Part shown: piece after piece, positions 43,426 through 51,269 of the stretch
Numbering within the stretch: position 1 is the stretch's first letter
Layout: each line of letters opens with the position of its first letter
Assembly (NCBI GenBank): GCA_025462885.1
Contig: JAOAPN010000012.1
Location: forward strand, 366,291-430,290
Length of the DNA: 64,000 bases
Direction of reading: 5' to 3'
DNA from: Acidobacteriaceae bacterium
GTDB taxonomy: Bacteria > Acidobacteriota > Terriglobia > Terriglobales > Acidobacteriaceae
Notes under the pieces: generated by a model
Told to the model about the DNA's origin: nothing
Databases searched by the model: none
Seen by the model: only the letters and a program-made list of their open reading frames with translations
Position numbers and translations under genes: made by a program

Positions 43426-44571
43426 TCATGCCGAAGCCTTCAGCGGCTTGAGCACCATCGTGACGACTTTTCCATTTGCTTCCCTCTTCGATTCCGGCAT
43501 TGCCTGGCCGTAAACGTTCATCGTGGTCTGAATCGACGCATGACGCATGAGCTCCTGCTGGACCTTCATCGGTGCTCCGGTCTCGTCCAGCCACGAGCGA
43601 TACGTGTGGCGGAACGTGTGCCAGCCGATCGGTCCTAACCCGAGTTTGATCCCAATTGGCTTTAGAAGCCTTTTCTGGATCTCGGTCGAGTAGTACGGTC
43701 TGTTCGTGAGGGGGCTGGGAAACATCCAACCGTCCTCGGTGGCCGGACAACTGTCGGCCCACGCGAGCAGGACTTTGAGCAAAGACTCATGGATGGGTAC
43801 ATGGTCGCGGGAGTACTCCGTCTTCACGTCGTCGACCCTGCCGTTCACAACACTGCGTTGAACGAGGAGCTGACGAGCTTCAACCTCAAGATCTTCCCAT
43901 TTCAGCGCAGTGATTTCGCTCACGCGAAGTCCCAAACACTGTGCGACCAGAACCATCGTCCGATACGGCTCACGAAGCTTGGCAACGACGGCTTCGAAGC
44001 TTTCGACAGTCAAAATCATGGGGCGTTTGCGCCGCTTGGTTGAATCCTTGACCCGCACCATGCTGATGGGATTGCGACGATCGTCGATAAGCTCCCAACG
44101 CGCCGCGCACTCGAAGAGCAGGTGCATGACACTTCGGATATGCGCCTTGGACTTCGGCGCCATGTCGAGCTCCCTCAACCAACCTTCAACAACCATCGGT
44201 CGAACCTGGGCGAGCAAGTAATCACCCCAGCGGGGCTTGATGTGAACGGTGATGTTCGATAGGTACGACTTCCGCGTCGAGTAGCGTTCCGGCAACTCTT
44301 CCGCGATGTATCGATCGCACAACCCGCCAAACGTCACGGACCCGAGATGATGCTGTGGCCTTTCGGCGTTGAGTTTGAGGAGATGAGCTTCGACGGCTTT
44401 TCGGGCCTGAGCTTCGGTCGCATACTGATCTGTCGTTCCGATGAAGTGGGCCTTGCGGACCCTTGCTCCCCCGGCAACATCCTCGTAGTACCGAAACTCC
44501 CAAATGTCGGCGCTCTTCGCCCGCTTCTTAAGTGTCAAACTTCCAAATTGATAACGTGCGCGTGGATTCAA
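43426..44571 (-). CDS. int: Tyrosine recombinase / integrase
   Basis: 381-residue phage-type integrase. An N-terminal arm-binding region (FGSLTLKKRAKSADIWEFRY) is followed by a SAM-like core-binding domain and the catalytic domain: the first Arg in QCLGLRVSEITALKWEDLEV, the HxxR box WHTFRHTYRSWLDETG, and the tyrosine in HASIQTTMNVYGQA. The likely start is TTG at 44571, preceded by AAGGAGG 4 nt upstream; a GTG 24 nt further up is the alternative. It points toward the tRNA-derived site. It lies outside the left-hand conjugative element if that ends at the site, so it may belong to a second element on the right. Confidence 0.93.
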   Translation of the reverse strand: MNPRARYQFGSLTLKKRAKSADIWEFRYYEDVAGGARVRKAHFIGTTDQYATEAQARKAVEAHLLKLNAERPQHHLGSVTFGGLCDRYIAEELPERYSTRKSYLSNITVHIKPRWGDYLLAQVRPMVVEGWLRELDMAPKSKAHIRSVMHLLFECAARWELIDDRRNPISMVRVKDSTKRRKRPMILTVESFEAVVAKLREPYRTMVLVAQCLGLRVSEITALKWEDLEVEARQLLVQRSVVNGRVDDVKTEYSRDHVPIHESLLKVLLAWADSCPATEDGWMFPSPLTNRPYYSTEIQKRLLKPIGIKLGLGPIGWHTFRHTYRSWLDETGAPMKVQQELMRHASIQTTMNVYGQAMPESKREANGKVVTMVLKPLKASA

Positions 44572-44672
44572 GATGCCTCCTTGACTCCGCAGCACGAATG
44601 GCTATCGTCAGGATAGTCGATTCGGCAGGGCGGTTCTATCGAAATATGCAGTCAATAAACGGTCTTTTTACA

Positions 44673-44903
44673 TCAGCTCGCCATCCCGTGATCGATCCAA
44701 TCGAAAATCGCAGACGGGCGAAACCGCCAAAGCTTTCCAACCTGAACGCCCGAGATTTGACCCCGGTGGACCATTCGTTGAAGGGTTCGGGGGTGCACTC
44801 CTAAGACGGCGGCTGCTTCATGGCTATCCAGCAGCAGCTCGACCTCCTTGCCGGCAATCAGCCTTGTCGACAGAGCTCGCGCAACTGGCTTCCTCTCGCT
44901 CAT
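44673..44903 (-). CDS. Excisionase-like helix-turn-helix protein (HTH_17)
   Basis: 76-residue MerR-like/excisionase-family DNA-binding protein: VELLLDSHEAAAVLGVHPRT then LQRMVHRGQISGVQVGKLWR and FRPSAIFDWID, the standard excisionase-family pattern. It is 101 nt upstream of the integrase gene on the same strand, as usual for xis-int pairs. ATG has GGAG about 7 nt before it. It could act as recombination directionality factor or as an int regulator. Confidence 0.82.
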   Translation of the reverse strand: MSERKPVARALSTRLIAGKEVELLLDSHEAAAVLGVHPRTLQRMVHRGQISGVQVGKLWRFRPSAIFDWIDHGMAS

Positions 44904-45133
44904 CTTGGTCTCCTAGAGCTCTCCAGAAGAGGATGGTTGACAAGTCTGATCGTCGTCCAATCAAAAATTGGATTGGCGTCATTCCGCCTAGGAATACACG
45001 TCCTTGGTACACGGCGGCTTAAACGGGATTGACAAGATGAATTCCGGGGATTTTTATACAAGAGATACGGGTCTATGACCGTTTCGGCCCGATTGACTCC
45101 GCACGTAGAGCATTCATGATGGGAGATCGGGCC

Positions 45134-46069
45134 ATGAACGGAATCGATATTCGTTTGCTTCAAGCCGCAATTGCCGTTGCCGAAGAACTCAGTTTCTCTC
45201 GCGCCGCTGCAAGGCTACACATCACCCAACCTGCACTGAGTAAGCAGATTCATGATCTCGAATCGCATTTGGGTGTACTTCTATTCGAGAGGGACAATCA
45301 AGGAGTGGAGCTAACCGACGCGTGCCGGGCATTCATAGAAGAGGCCCGGCTTTCAGTGCTCCACTTGGAGCGGGCAATCCATAAGGCGCGAATGATCTCA
45401 AGGGGAGCGGAAGCGGTTCTCCATATAGGAACTTCCCCTTCAATCGATCCCTACCTATTGTCGACCCTTCTTGCAATCCAGTTGCCCTTATTCCCCAAAC
45501 TGAGGGTATACAGATCAAGCAACTTCTCTCCCGAACTGAGCCGGCAGGTTATGACTGGGGAGCTTGAAATAGCCTTGTTGACAGGAGTGGCTAATACCCC
45601 AAGGCTTAACTTCCTAGACATCGCGGCGGCTCCATTTTACGTGGTAGTCCATGAGTACAATCCGATTGCGCTGAACCGCGAAGTCCGATTGCGGGACTGT
45701 AACGAACGACCTTGGCTTCTTTTTGGTCGTCACCTCAATCCTTCACTTTACGATGTCTTCATGAAGCGAGCCAGAGAAGAAGGCGTCGCGCCAACGGAAA
45801 TTCATCATGTGACGACAGCGGAAGAGGCCGCCCATTTCCTCGCCCATCACGATGCTGTCGCCTTCCTTGTCCAACATGGGGCCTGGCGTATCGCGAGAAA
45901 GGGTCTTGCGATGCGACCTCTCGTTGACGACGAACTTCGGCTGAAGACTGTGCTCGTCACTCGCGCCGATGATCAGACGCGCTTAGTGAGCGAATTCGTG
46001 AGAGCTGCTGTCCGAAAACTTCAGAATGATAGTGGGTTAGGTCAGAAACAACTCCCCCTCACGGGCTGA
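45134..46069 (+). CDS. LysR-family transcriptional regulator
   Basis: 311-residue LysR regulator. The winged HTH is IDIRLLQAAIAVAEELSFSR then AAARLHITQPALSKQIHDLE; the effector-binding periplasmic-protein-like domain follows from about residue 90. The ATG at 45134 is preceded by GGGAGA; another ATG 18 nt upstream is in frame without a site. It opens the redox/small-molecule cargo block and may control genes downstream; the co-inducer is unknown. Its 3' end overlaps the convergent zinc-ribbon gene by 11 nt. Confidence 0.9.
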   Translation: MNGIDIRLLQAAIAVAEELSFSRAAARLHITQPALSKQIHDLESHLGVLLFERDNQGVELTDACRAFIEEARLSVLHLERAIHKARMISRGAEAVLHIGTSPSIDPYLLSTLLAIQLPLFPKLRVYRSSNFSPELSRQVMTGELEIALLTGVANTPRLNFLDIAAAPFYVVVHEYNPIALNREVRLRDCNERPWLLFGRHLNPSLYDVFMKRAREEGVAPTEIHHVTTAEEAAHFLAHHDAVAFLVQHGAWRIARKGLAMRPLVDDELRLKTVLVTRADDQTRLVSEFVRAAVRKLQNDSGLGQKQLPLTG

Positions 46070-46265
46070 CCTTCAATCGTGCATCATCAGGGCTGATGAA
46101 ATGTATGTTGAGCGGGCCCTCATGCCCGCATACTGAGCATCGAAATATCCCAGTCACATCTGGCACTCCATCTGGATCGTCCCGTCGCGACACCTTCCCG
46201 CAATTGGCGCAGATATGGACATGCACTGGCCGTTCAGATGAAGTCTGTGTACTTTGGGGTGTCAT
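46059..46265 (-). CDS. Small zinc-ribbon protein
   Basis: 68-residue protein with two CxxC knuckles, CANCGK and CSVCGH, 21 residues apart, suggesting one zinc ribbon. The flanks are polar. It is convergent with the LysR gene. No family or function can be given; such proteins often are small response-regulator or rubredoxin-like partners. The ribosome site is weak, so start could be one of several nearby codons. Confidence 0.6.
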   Translation of the reverse strand: MTPQSTQTSSERPVHVHICANCGKVSRRDDPDGVPDVTGIFRCSVCGHEGPLNIHFISPDDARLKVSP

Positions 46266-46367
46266 CTACTCTGCTTTCCCAAGGGAGGTGATTCCGGTTC
46301 TATTGGTTTACCTGATACGGCGACATCCGCATCGAGGACTGTGCTTAGAAAATGCACGCTTCTCATG

Positions 46368-46751
46368 TCAAGACGCGTATTGCGCCTCACCGTTGCCAAA
46401 GGACCAGTTCTCTTTTGGCACCTCAACAAGATTGATGAAGACATCTTCTCGCCGGAGCTTGACAGATTCGTGCAGCCCGTCCGCAACAGCCTTATAAAAA
46501 CGCTTTTTCGATTCAAGGCTACGTCCGCTATTGAGAGTGATCTGAATGAAGATGCAGTCATCAGTGCGATGAACGTTAAGGTAGTCCCGATCGAAAGGCA
46601 TCTGTCCAACCGGATGCTCTGTGATGACCTGGAACCGGTCGTGTTTGGGAACATCAAAGATGCTTAGCAGCGCTTGGTATACCACTTCGCCAACCTTCTG
46701 CTGATACTGGTGAGACTTTCCGACGATCACATCTATTCGAACGAGCGGCAT
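46368..46751 (-). CDS. Tautomerase-family protein, paralogue A
   Basis: 127-residue tautomerase superfamily protein. After Met removal the catalytic-type Pro1 is exposed (MPLVRIDVIVGK). Typical parts are GEVVYQALLSIFDVP, RFQVITEHPVGQMPFDRDY and DDCIFIQITLNSGR. The ATG at 46749-46751 has AAGGGGGTG upstream; a longer open frame to 46913 is not needed. About three quarters of residues are identical to a second copy at 49.3-49.7 kb, so they are recent duplicates. A 14-bp palindrome lies about 230 nt upstream. The substrate is unknown; relatives isomerise or dehalogenate small acids. Confidence 0.82.
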   Translation of the reverse strand: MPLVRIDVIVGKSHQYQQKVGEVVYQALLSIFDVPKHDRFQVITEHPVGQMPFDRDYLNVHRTDDCIFIQITLNSGRSLESKKRFYKAVADGLHESVKLRREDVFINLVEVPKENWSFGNGEAQYAS

Positions 46752-47160
46752 GACACCCCCTTCTAGCGTGTTCAGATTTTGATCCTTATTCGATTGCAAG
46801 ACGATAGACTCTGACGGCGACAGCGCTTGTGCTCTGCAGACACACCACGCGATCAGGTTGGCCGCGAGTAATTTCAGATGAGCCCGTCGATGCATGGTCA
46901 GGCCACTCCCCATCGCGGCGCAAAGCGCAGTTTACTCGACATGATGCAAGATCTCCAGTTCGCAAGCATCTCACCAAACCGATGCATATGCATCCTTTGT
47001 ATCACAGTGTTGCTTGGGAAAGCTTCGCTCGATTATCTGTCGCAAATTCACCGATCATTTTTGTTACTTATACTGATGTGGGTGCATCAATTACTGTATC
47101 TTGGCTTGCAGCCGCTATCAATGCGGCTGGACGCTCGCCAAGTAAGGAGACAGACACGAC
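46752..47160. other. Divergent control region of tautomerase A and the PfpI gene
   Basis: 409 bp between divergent starts. It holds the perfect palindrome at 46981-46994 and no convincing reading frame. The part next to the tautomerase start (46752-46913) is open on the minus strand, with an amino-acid pattern (MHRRAHLKLLAANLIAWCVC) a little like a signal peptide, but the tautomerase needs its free Pro1, so I consider it untranslated. Confidence 0.4.
46981..46994. promoter_or_regulatory. 14-bp perfect palindrome, operator copy 1
   Basis: GATGCATATGCATC is a perfect palindrome between divergent tautomerase A and PfpI genes. Related sequences occur at 48838, 49829, 54320 and 54496, near promoters of other genes in the block, so it is probably the site of a shared dimeric regulator. 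Confidence 0.65.
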
Positions 47161-47886
47161 ATGGCAAATACCCCATCGACATTACAGGCGCTACTGAGCA
47201 CTGAGTCCTCAGCAGCCCTGCCGCGAATCTCGGCTGCGCAGCTTTTGGACGCACCGGAGAATAAGGCACTCAAAGAAATATGGACCCAGCCTGCAACCAA
47301 CCCTTCGGAGCTCGCGGGCAAGAACATCGCCGTGATCTCCACAGATGGCGTCGAAGAGATCGAACTGACGACCATTCTGCATTATTTCAAGTCTCGTGGA
47401 GCCATCGTAGACTTGATCGCACCCAAGAAACCTTCCTATCCCCGCTATCTTGGCCTGCAGATTCCATCGCAGCGAGCAACGCACATTCTAACCATCCACT
47501 ACATCGAAACTGCAGGCTGGATCGCTTTCGACAAGACCCTCGATGATGTCACCGCGTCTGCTTATGACGCGTTCATCATCCCCGGTGGATGCTGGAACCC
47601 CGACGCGCTGCGAGCAGAATCGAAGGTGGTCGGCCTGATCAGCGACGCCGCAAAGGCTGGAAAGGTAGTTGCCGCGGTTTGTCATGGTCCATGGGTTCTG
47701 TCGGACGCTGGTGTTCTCAAAGGAAAAAGGGCTACTGCCTGGTGGTCAATACGGCCCGATCTCGAAAACGCTGGCGCAACATATGTAGACGAGCCCGTGG
47801 TCATCGACGGCAATGTCGTTACTTCGCGCGCTCCCATTGACTTGGCACCGTTTGTCCATGCTATTGGTAAGCTACTGGCGAAGTAG
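47161..47886 (+). CDS. DJ-1/PfpI family protein
   Basis: 241-residue protein of the DJ-1/PfpI (class I glutamine amidotransferase-like) superfamily. After a ~50-residue N-terminal extension, the domain starts NIAVISTDGVEEIEL, has AFIIPGGCWNPDALR, and the nucleophile elbow VVAAVCHGPWVLSD with C174-H175. Relatives include proteases, deglycase-like enzymes, and stress chaperones. Start ATG has GGAG upstream. It lies beside the operator palindrome and ends at a bidirectional hairpin shared with the convergent SDR gene. Activity cannot be assigned. Confidence 0.85.
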   Translation: MANTPSTLQALLSTESSAALPRISAAQLLDAPENKALKEIWTQPATNPSELAGKNIAVISTDGVEEIELTTILHYFKSRGAIVDLIAPKKPSYPRYLGLQIPSQRATHILTIHYIETAGWIAFDKTLDDVTASAYDAFIIPGGCWNPDALRAESKVVGLISDAAKAGKVVAAVCHGPWVLSDAGVLKGKRATAWWSIRPDLENAGATYVDEPVVIDGNVVTSRAPIDLAPFVHAIGKLLAK

Positions 47887-47918
47887 CTGATCGGCCTTTA
47901 AGAAGATCTGTTCATGAC

Positions 47919-47946
47919 GCGGGATCAGGCTTTACGCTGATCCCGC
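47919..47946. terminator. Hairpin between convergent PfpI and SDR genes
   Basis: GCGGGATCAG (47919-47928) and CTGATCCCGC (47937-47946) form a perfect 10-bp stem with an 8-nt loop, midway between two convergent genes. There is no strong T run, so it may be a bidirectional or factor-assisted terminator. Confidence 0.55.
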
Positions 47947-47967
47947 ATCATTGTTCAAAATCTACTT

Positions 47968-48753
47968 CTAACGGAGACCGAGTATCGGCGCTCCGTATGG
48001 AGCGCCTGTAGCACCGCCATCGACCGTCAGTTCAATTGCCGTGATGTACGCAGAGTCATCGGAGGCCAAGAAGAGGGCTGTGTTTGCGATGTCGGAGGCT
48101 TCTCCCCAACGCCCCAGTGGGATCATGGAAGCGACCTTTGCGGCAGCTGCACCCAATTCCTCTGGGCTGTGCTTTGCGTGCGGGCCTCGCCTCCAGATTG
48201 GAGTTTTAGTAGCTCCTGGAGCAATGACATTCACGCGAATCCCGCGCGGGGCCAGGTCAGCCGCGATCGCCCGCGCCATCGAAACTAACCCGCCCTTAGT
48301 CGCGGCGTAGGCAGCAAGGCCGGGCTGGCCCAGATAGTTGTGGACGGAGCCGTTGAAAATAAGGCTGGCTCCATCATTGAGGAGCGGCACAGCGGAGTTC
48401 ACCGTGAGGAAAGCTCCAACCAGATTAACCTGGATCACCTTCTGAAATACCGCCTCATCCGTCGTACCAGCAGGGGTGCGGGCAGAGATGCCAGCGTTTG
48501 CGAAGACGATATCCAACTTTCCGAACTCTTTCCCCAGAGCTGCAAAAAGAGTGGAACGGGCCTCGGCGTCGGTCACATCTGCGCGGTAAGCGCGTGCGGA
48601 AGGCCCTAGCAAAGCTAGAGCTTCATCAAGAGTCTTCTGGTCGCGTCCTGTAATTGCGACGAGTGCACCCTCCCGAATGAATAGTTCCGCCGTCGCCAAT
48701 CCGATACCACTATTACCCCCAGTGATCAGGGCCTTCTTTCCTTGAAGCTTCAT
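47968..48753 (-). CDS. SDR-family NAD(P)-dependent oxidoreductase
   Basis: 261-residue short-chain dehydrogenase. The cofactor motif is [20 protein letters not shown]; the NAG strand motif is IVFANAGISA; the catalytic triad region has FNGSVHNYLGQPGLAAYAAT, with Y and K in YAATKGG; the C-terminus SAYITAIELTVDGGATG is typical of the classical family. It probably reduces a carbonyl or oxidises an alcohol; substrate unknown. It diverges from the marR gene across 87 bp and ATG follows GGAGATCT, so MarR control is likely. Confidence 0.88.
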   Translation of the reverse strand: MKLQGKKALITGGNSGIGLATAELFIREGALVAITGRDQKTLDEALALLGPSARAYRADVTDAEARSTLFAALGKEFGKLDIVFANAGISARTPAGTTDEAVFQKVIQVNLVGAFLTVNSAVPLLNDGASLIFNGSVHNYLGQPGLAAYAATKGGLVSMARAIAADLAPRGIRVNVIAPGATKTPIWRRGPHAKHSPEELGAAAAKVASMIPLGRWGEASDIANTALFLASDDSAYITAIELTVDGGATGAPYGAPILGLR

Positions 48754-48837
48754 TTAGATCTCCTTCTATTGCGGCTATCATGCGTTAGGTTAAGAAGCAA
48801 GAGCATTTCGTTTTCGGGCGGACGGTGATACTGTAGT

Positions 48838-48851
48838 GATGTGTACTCCTC
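48838..48851. promoter_or_regulatory. Degenerate operator copy at the marR start
   Basis: The sequence GATGTGTACTCCTC matches GATGTGTACGCATC at 12 of 14 positions and overlaps the GTG start codon of marR. TGATAC at 48826-48831 could be its -10 box, giving a nearly leaderless message and autoregulation. Confidence 0.4.
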
Positions 48852-49278
48852 TAATAAGCCGGGATCTATACCTTGCACCTGCACCACCGTCAAGAAACTA
48901 TCCCGTGTCCTGGGAAAGACTTACGATGCGGCGCTTAGCGAATCGGGAATCAATATCACGCAACTAGCGGTGCTCCGTTGCATATCCAGACGAAGCGGCG
49001 AGGCACTTTCGCATGTGGCTGCCGAGCTTGAGATGGATCGCACATCTCTCTACAGAGCCATTGCACCCATGGAGCGTGACGGGTGGATCTCAGTCGAAGA
49101 AGGCAAAGACGCCCGTTCGCGCACTGCCAAGCTACTGAGAAAAGGAAACTCGATCCTGACGAAGGCCGATAAGGGGTGGGGTGAGGCTCAGTCGAAGATC
49201 CTCAATCGCTTCGGCAAAACTGATTGGCTGAGGCTTGTCTCCGATCTAAATCGTCTCGCGGACTGTGCTTTAGAGTAG
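48841..49278 (+). CDS. MarR-family regulator
   Basis: 145-residue winged-helix regulator. The core is GINITQLAVLRCISRRSGEA then LSHVAAELEMDRTSLYRAIA and MERDGWISVEEGKDARSRTA, the MarR HTH plus wing. Cysteines C12 and C14 (PCTCTTVKKLSRVL) at the N-terminus are in the place used for redox sensing by some family members. The start is GTG at 48841 without a ribosome site. It diverges from an SDR gene and sits amid oxidoreductase genes that share a palindromic site, so it is the best candidate for the local regulator. Confidence 0.88.
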   Translation: MYSSNKPGSIPCTCTTVKKLSRVLGKTYDAALSESGINITQLAVLRCISRRSGEALSHVAAELEMDRTSLYRAIAPMERDGWISVEEGKDARSRTAKLLRKGNSILTKADKGWGEAQSKILNRFGKTDWLRLVSDLNRLADCALE

Positions 49279-49339
49279 TTTGCTCCGCTCTGCACAATGG
49301 TAAGAAGTCTGGAGAAACGGGCGGGCTGAGCTTGGCAGT

Positions 49340-49723
49340 TCAAGTGGCGTATTGCGCCTCGCCGTTTCCGACGGACCAGTTTTCCTTCGGAACTTCTACT
49401 AGGCTGATGAACACGTCTTCCCTCCGAAGTTGGACCGCGTCGTGAAGCCCTTCTGCCACAGTCTTGTAGAAGCGCTTCTTCAACTCAATGTCGCGTCCGG
49501 CGTTCAGTGTGATCTGAATGAAGATGCAGTCGTCCGTGCGATGGACGCCCTGGTAGTCCCGATCAAATGGCATCTGGTCCAGCGGATGTTCTGTGATGAC
49601 CTGAAATCGGTCATTGTCCGGAACACTAAAAGCGTCGAGGAGTGACTGATAGACGACCTCACCAATCTGTTTTTGATAATTCTTGGATTTTCCTGCGACC
49701 ATATCGATCCGAACAAATGGCAT
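49340..49723 (-). CDS. Tautomerase-family protein, paralogue B
   Basis: 127 residues, same length and plan as the copy at 46.4 kb: Pro1 after Met (MPFVRIDMVAGK), GEVVYQSLLDAFSVP, RFQVITEHPLDQMPFDRDY, DDCIFIQITLNAGR, and the same C-terminal VEVPKENWSVGNGEAQYAT. The ATG at 49721-49723 has GGGAGGAA upstream. It diverges from the MFS transporter gene, with an operator palindrome between them, as its paralogue diverges from the PfpI gene. Confidence 0.85.
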   Translation of the reverse strand: MPFVRIDMVAGKSKNYQKQIGEVVYQSLLDAFSVPDNDRFQVITEHPLDQMPFDRDYQGVHRTDDCIFIQITLNAGRDIELKKRFYKTVAEGLHDAVQLRREDVFISLVEVPKENWSVGNGEAQYAT

Positions 49724-49828
49724 AAGAGTTCCTCCCGGCAACGTGACGTTTGATCAGTCCGGACTACAAGCACAACGAATAAAACGAAGTTGCGTGGTGA
49801 CATACGAGCGCAGCGTACCACCCAAACA

Positions 49829-49850
49829 GATGCATACGCATCGTTATGAT
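49829..49850 (+). promoter_or_regulatory. Operator copy and -10 box upstream of the MFS gene
   Basis: GATGCATACGCATC (49829-49842) differs by one base from the perfect palindrome at 46981. TATGAT (49845-49850) directly after it is a good -10 box, so a bound repressor would cover the -35/-10 region of the transporter promoter. Confidence 0.6.
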
Positions 49851-49892
49851 AGCATCGTTCCATTGATTCGATTCGAGCTTGAAAGGAACGGC

Positions 49893-51188
49893 GTGAAATT
49901 AAAATTGGCGAAGAAACGCCCGCACTACGCGTGGATCGTGGCAGGTGTGACGTTTCTGATTCTCCTGGTGACCGCCGGAGTGCGCGCGACTCCAGGCGTG
50001 CTGATTCTTCCATTGGAATCAGAATTTGGATGGACAAGCACCGCGATCTCAGCCGCAATTGCCATCAATCTCGCGCTATACGGGCTCATTGGTCCTTTCG
50101 CCGCCTCGCTGATGGAACGTTGGGGACTCAGGCGTATCGCTCTCCTTGCCTTGAGCCTGCTTGCGGTCTCAGTCGGGTTGACAACGCTGATGAGGCATCA
50201 ATGGCAACTCATCCTACTGTGGGGGGTCTGCGTCGGCTCTGGGACTGGTTTCACCGCCACCGTGCTATCGGCTGTCGTCGTAAATCGTTGGTTCGAGAAG
50301 AACCGTGGCCTTGTTCTTGGTGCCCTCACGGCTGCGGGTGCTACAGGTCAACTTCTTTTTCTTCCACTTATGGCAAGGGTCGTGGAACGCTCAGGCTGGA
50401 GAATGATGGCGCTCGGTGTCTCAGGTGCAGCGATCATCGTCTTCTTTGTCGTCTTATGGCTCATGAAAGACAATCCGTCTGACTTGGGCCTTACTCCCTA
50501 CGGGGCAACGGAGACGGAGAAAGACTCGGGCATAGTAGTTGAACAGAGGTTGCGTCCGTTGGCAGCACTTCGGCTTGCCTCGCGGTCACCGGCCTTCTGG
50601 GTGCTAGCAGGTAGTTTCTTTGTTTGTGGCGCTAGTACGAATGGGCTCATCGGAACTCACCTCATTGCGGCTTGTCATGACTATGGAATTCCTGAGGTTC
50701 GCGCTGCGGGCCTGCTGGCCATGATGGGGATCTTTGATATCTTTGGCACGACCGCTTCGGGTTGGCTAAGCGATCGGATGCCAAGTCGCTATCTATTGCT
50801 CGCCTACTACTGCCTTCGGGGACTCTCCCTGATCTACCTCCCCCATACTTTGGCGAACGGACATTCAGGCCTGAACTGGTTCGCAATTTTCTATGGACTC
50901 GATTGGGTCGCGACCGTGCCACCGACCGTACGACTCGTCACTGACTGCTTTGGGCGGGTCAATGCGGGTGTCATCTTCGGGTGGGTAGCAGCCGCGCACC
51001 AAGTTGGCGCTGCACTTGCCGCTCTCGGGGCGGGGTTCATACGCACCCGCGCCGGAGACTACCACGATGCCTTCTGGATAGCTGGCGGACTCTGCTTGCT
51101 GGCAGGGGTTTCTTTCCTCTTCGCTAGTCGCCCGCTTAGCGGGCGACCAACGTTGTTAGTGGCTATCGATTCTCCCGTTGCAACTTAG
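49893..51188 (+). CDS. MFS transporter
   Basis: 431-residue major facilitator with about twelve membrane helices, beginning after a short basic N-terminus (KLKLAKKRPHYAWIVAG). The loop between helices 2 and 3 has AASLMERWGLRRIALLAL, an MFS motif A-like pattern, and a central loop (KDNPSDLGLTPYGATETE) joins the halves. It resembles the monocarboxylate/oxalate-formate antiporter group. The start is GTG at 49893 with AAAGGA 5 nt before; the open frame extends far upstream through the divergent tautomerase promoter. The likely substrate is an organic acid linked to the neighbouring enzymes. Confidence 0.85.
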   Translation: MKLKLAKKRPHYAWIVAGVTFLILLVTAGVRATPGVLILPLESEFGWTSTAISAAIAINLALYGLIGPFAASLMERWGLRRIALLALSLLAVSVGLTTLMRHQWQLILLWGVCVGSGTGFTATVLSAVVVNRWFEKNRGLVLGALTAAGATGQLLFLPLMARVVERSGWRMMALGVSGAAIIVFFVVLWLMKDNPSDLGLTPYGATETEKDSGIVVEQRLRPLAALRLASRSPAFWVLAGSFFVCGASTNGLIGTHLIAACHDYGIPEVRAAGLLAMMGIFDIFGTTASGWLSDRMPSRYLLLAYYCLRGLSLIYLPHTLANGHSGLNWFAIFYGLDWVATVPPTVRLVTDCFGRVNAGVIFGWVAAAHQVGAALAALGAGFIRTRAGDYHDAFWIAGGLCLLAGVSFLFASRPLSGRPTLLVAIDSPVAT

Positions 51189-51269
51189 CATTCCTGCCTC
51201 TCCGCGAACTTTGAACGAACTGAAGATCGGGAGACGCAATATGGCAAGTCTCTTCGCAAGGGGATCTTG

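Noticed and set aside
51128..51148. Perfect 9-bp hairpin with TTA loop
   Set aside because: It lies within the last codons of the MFS gene and has no T run after it, so I do not call a terminator.
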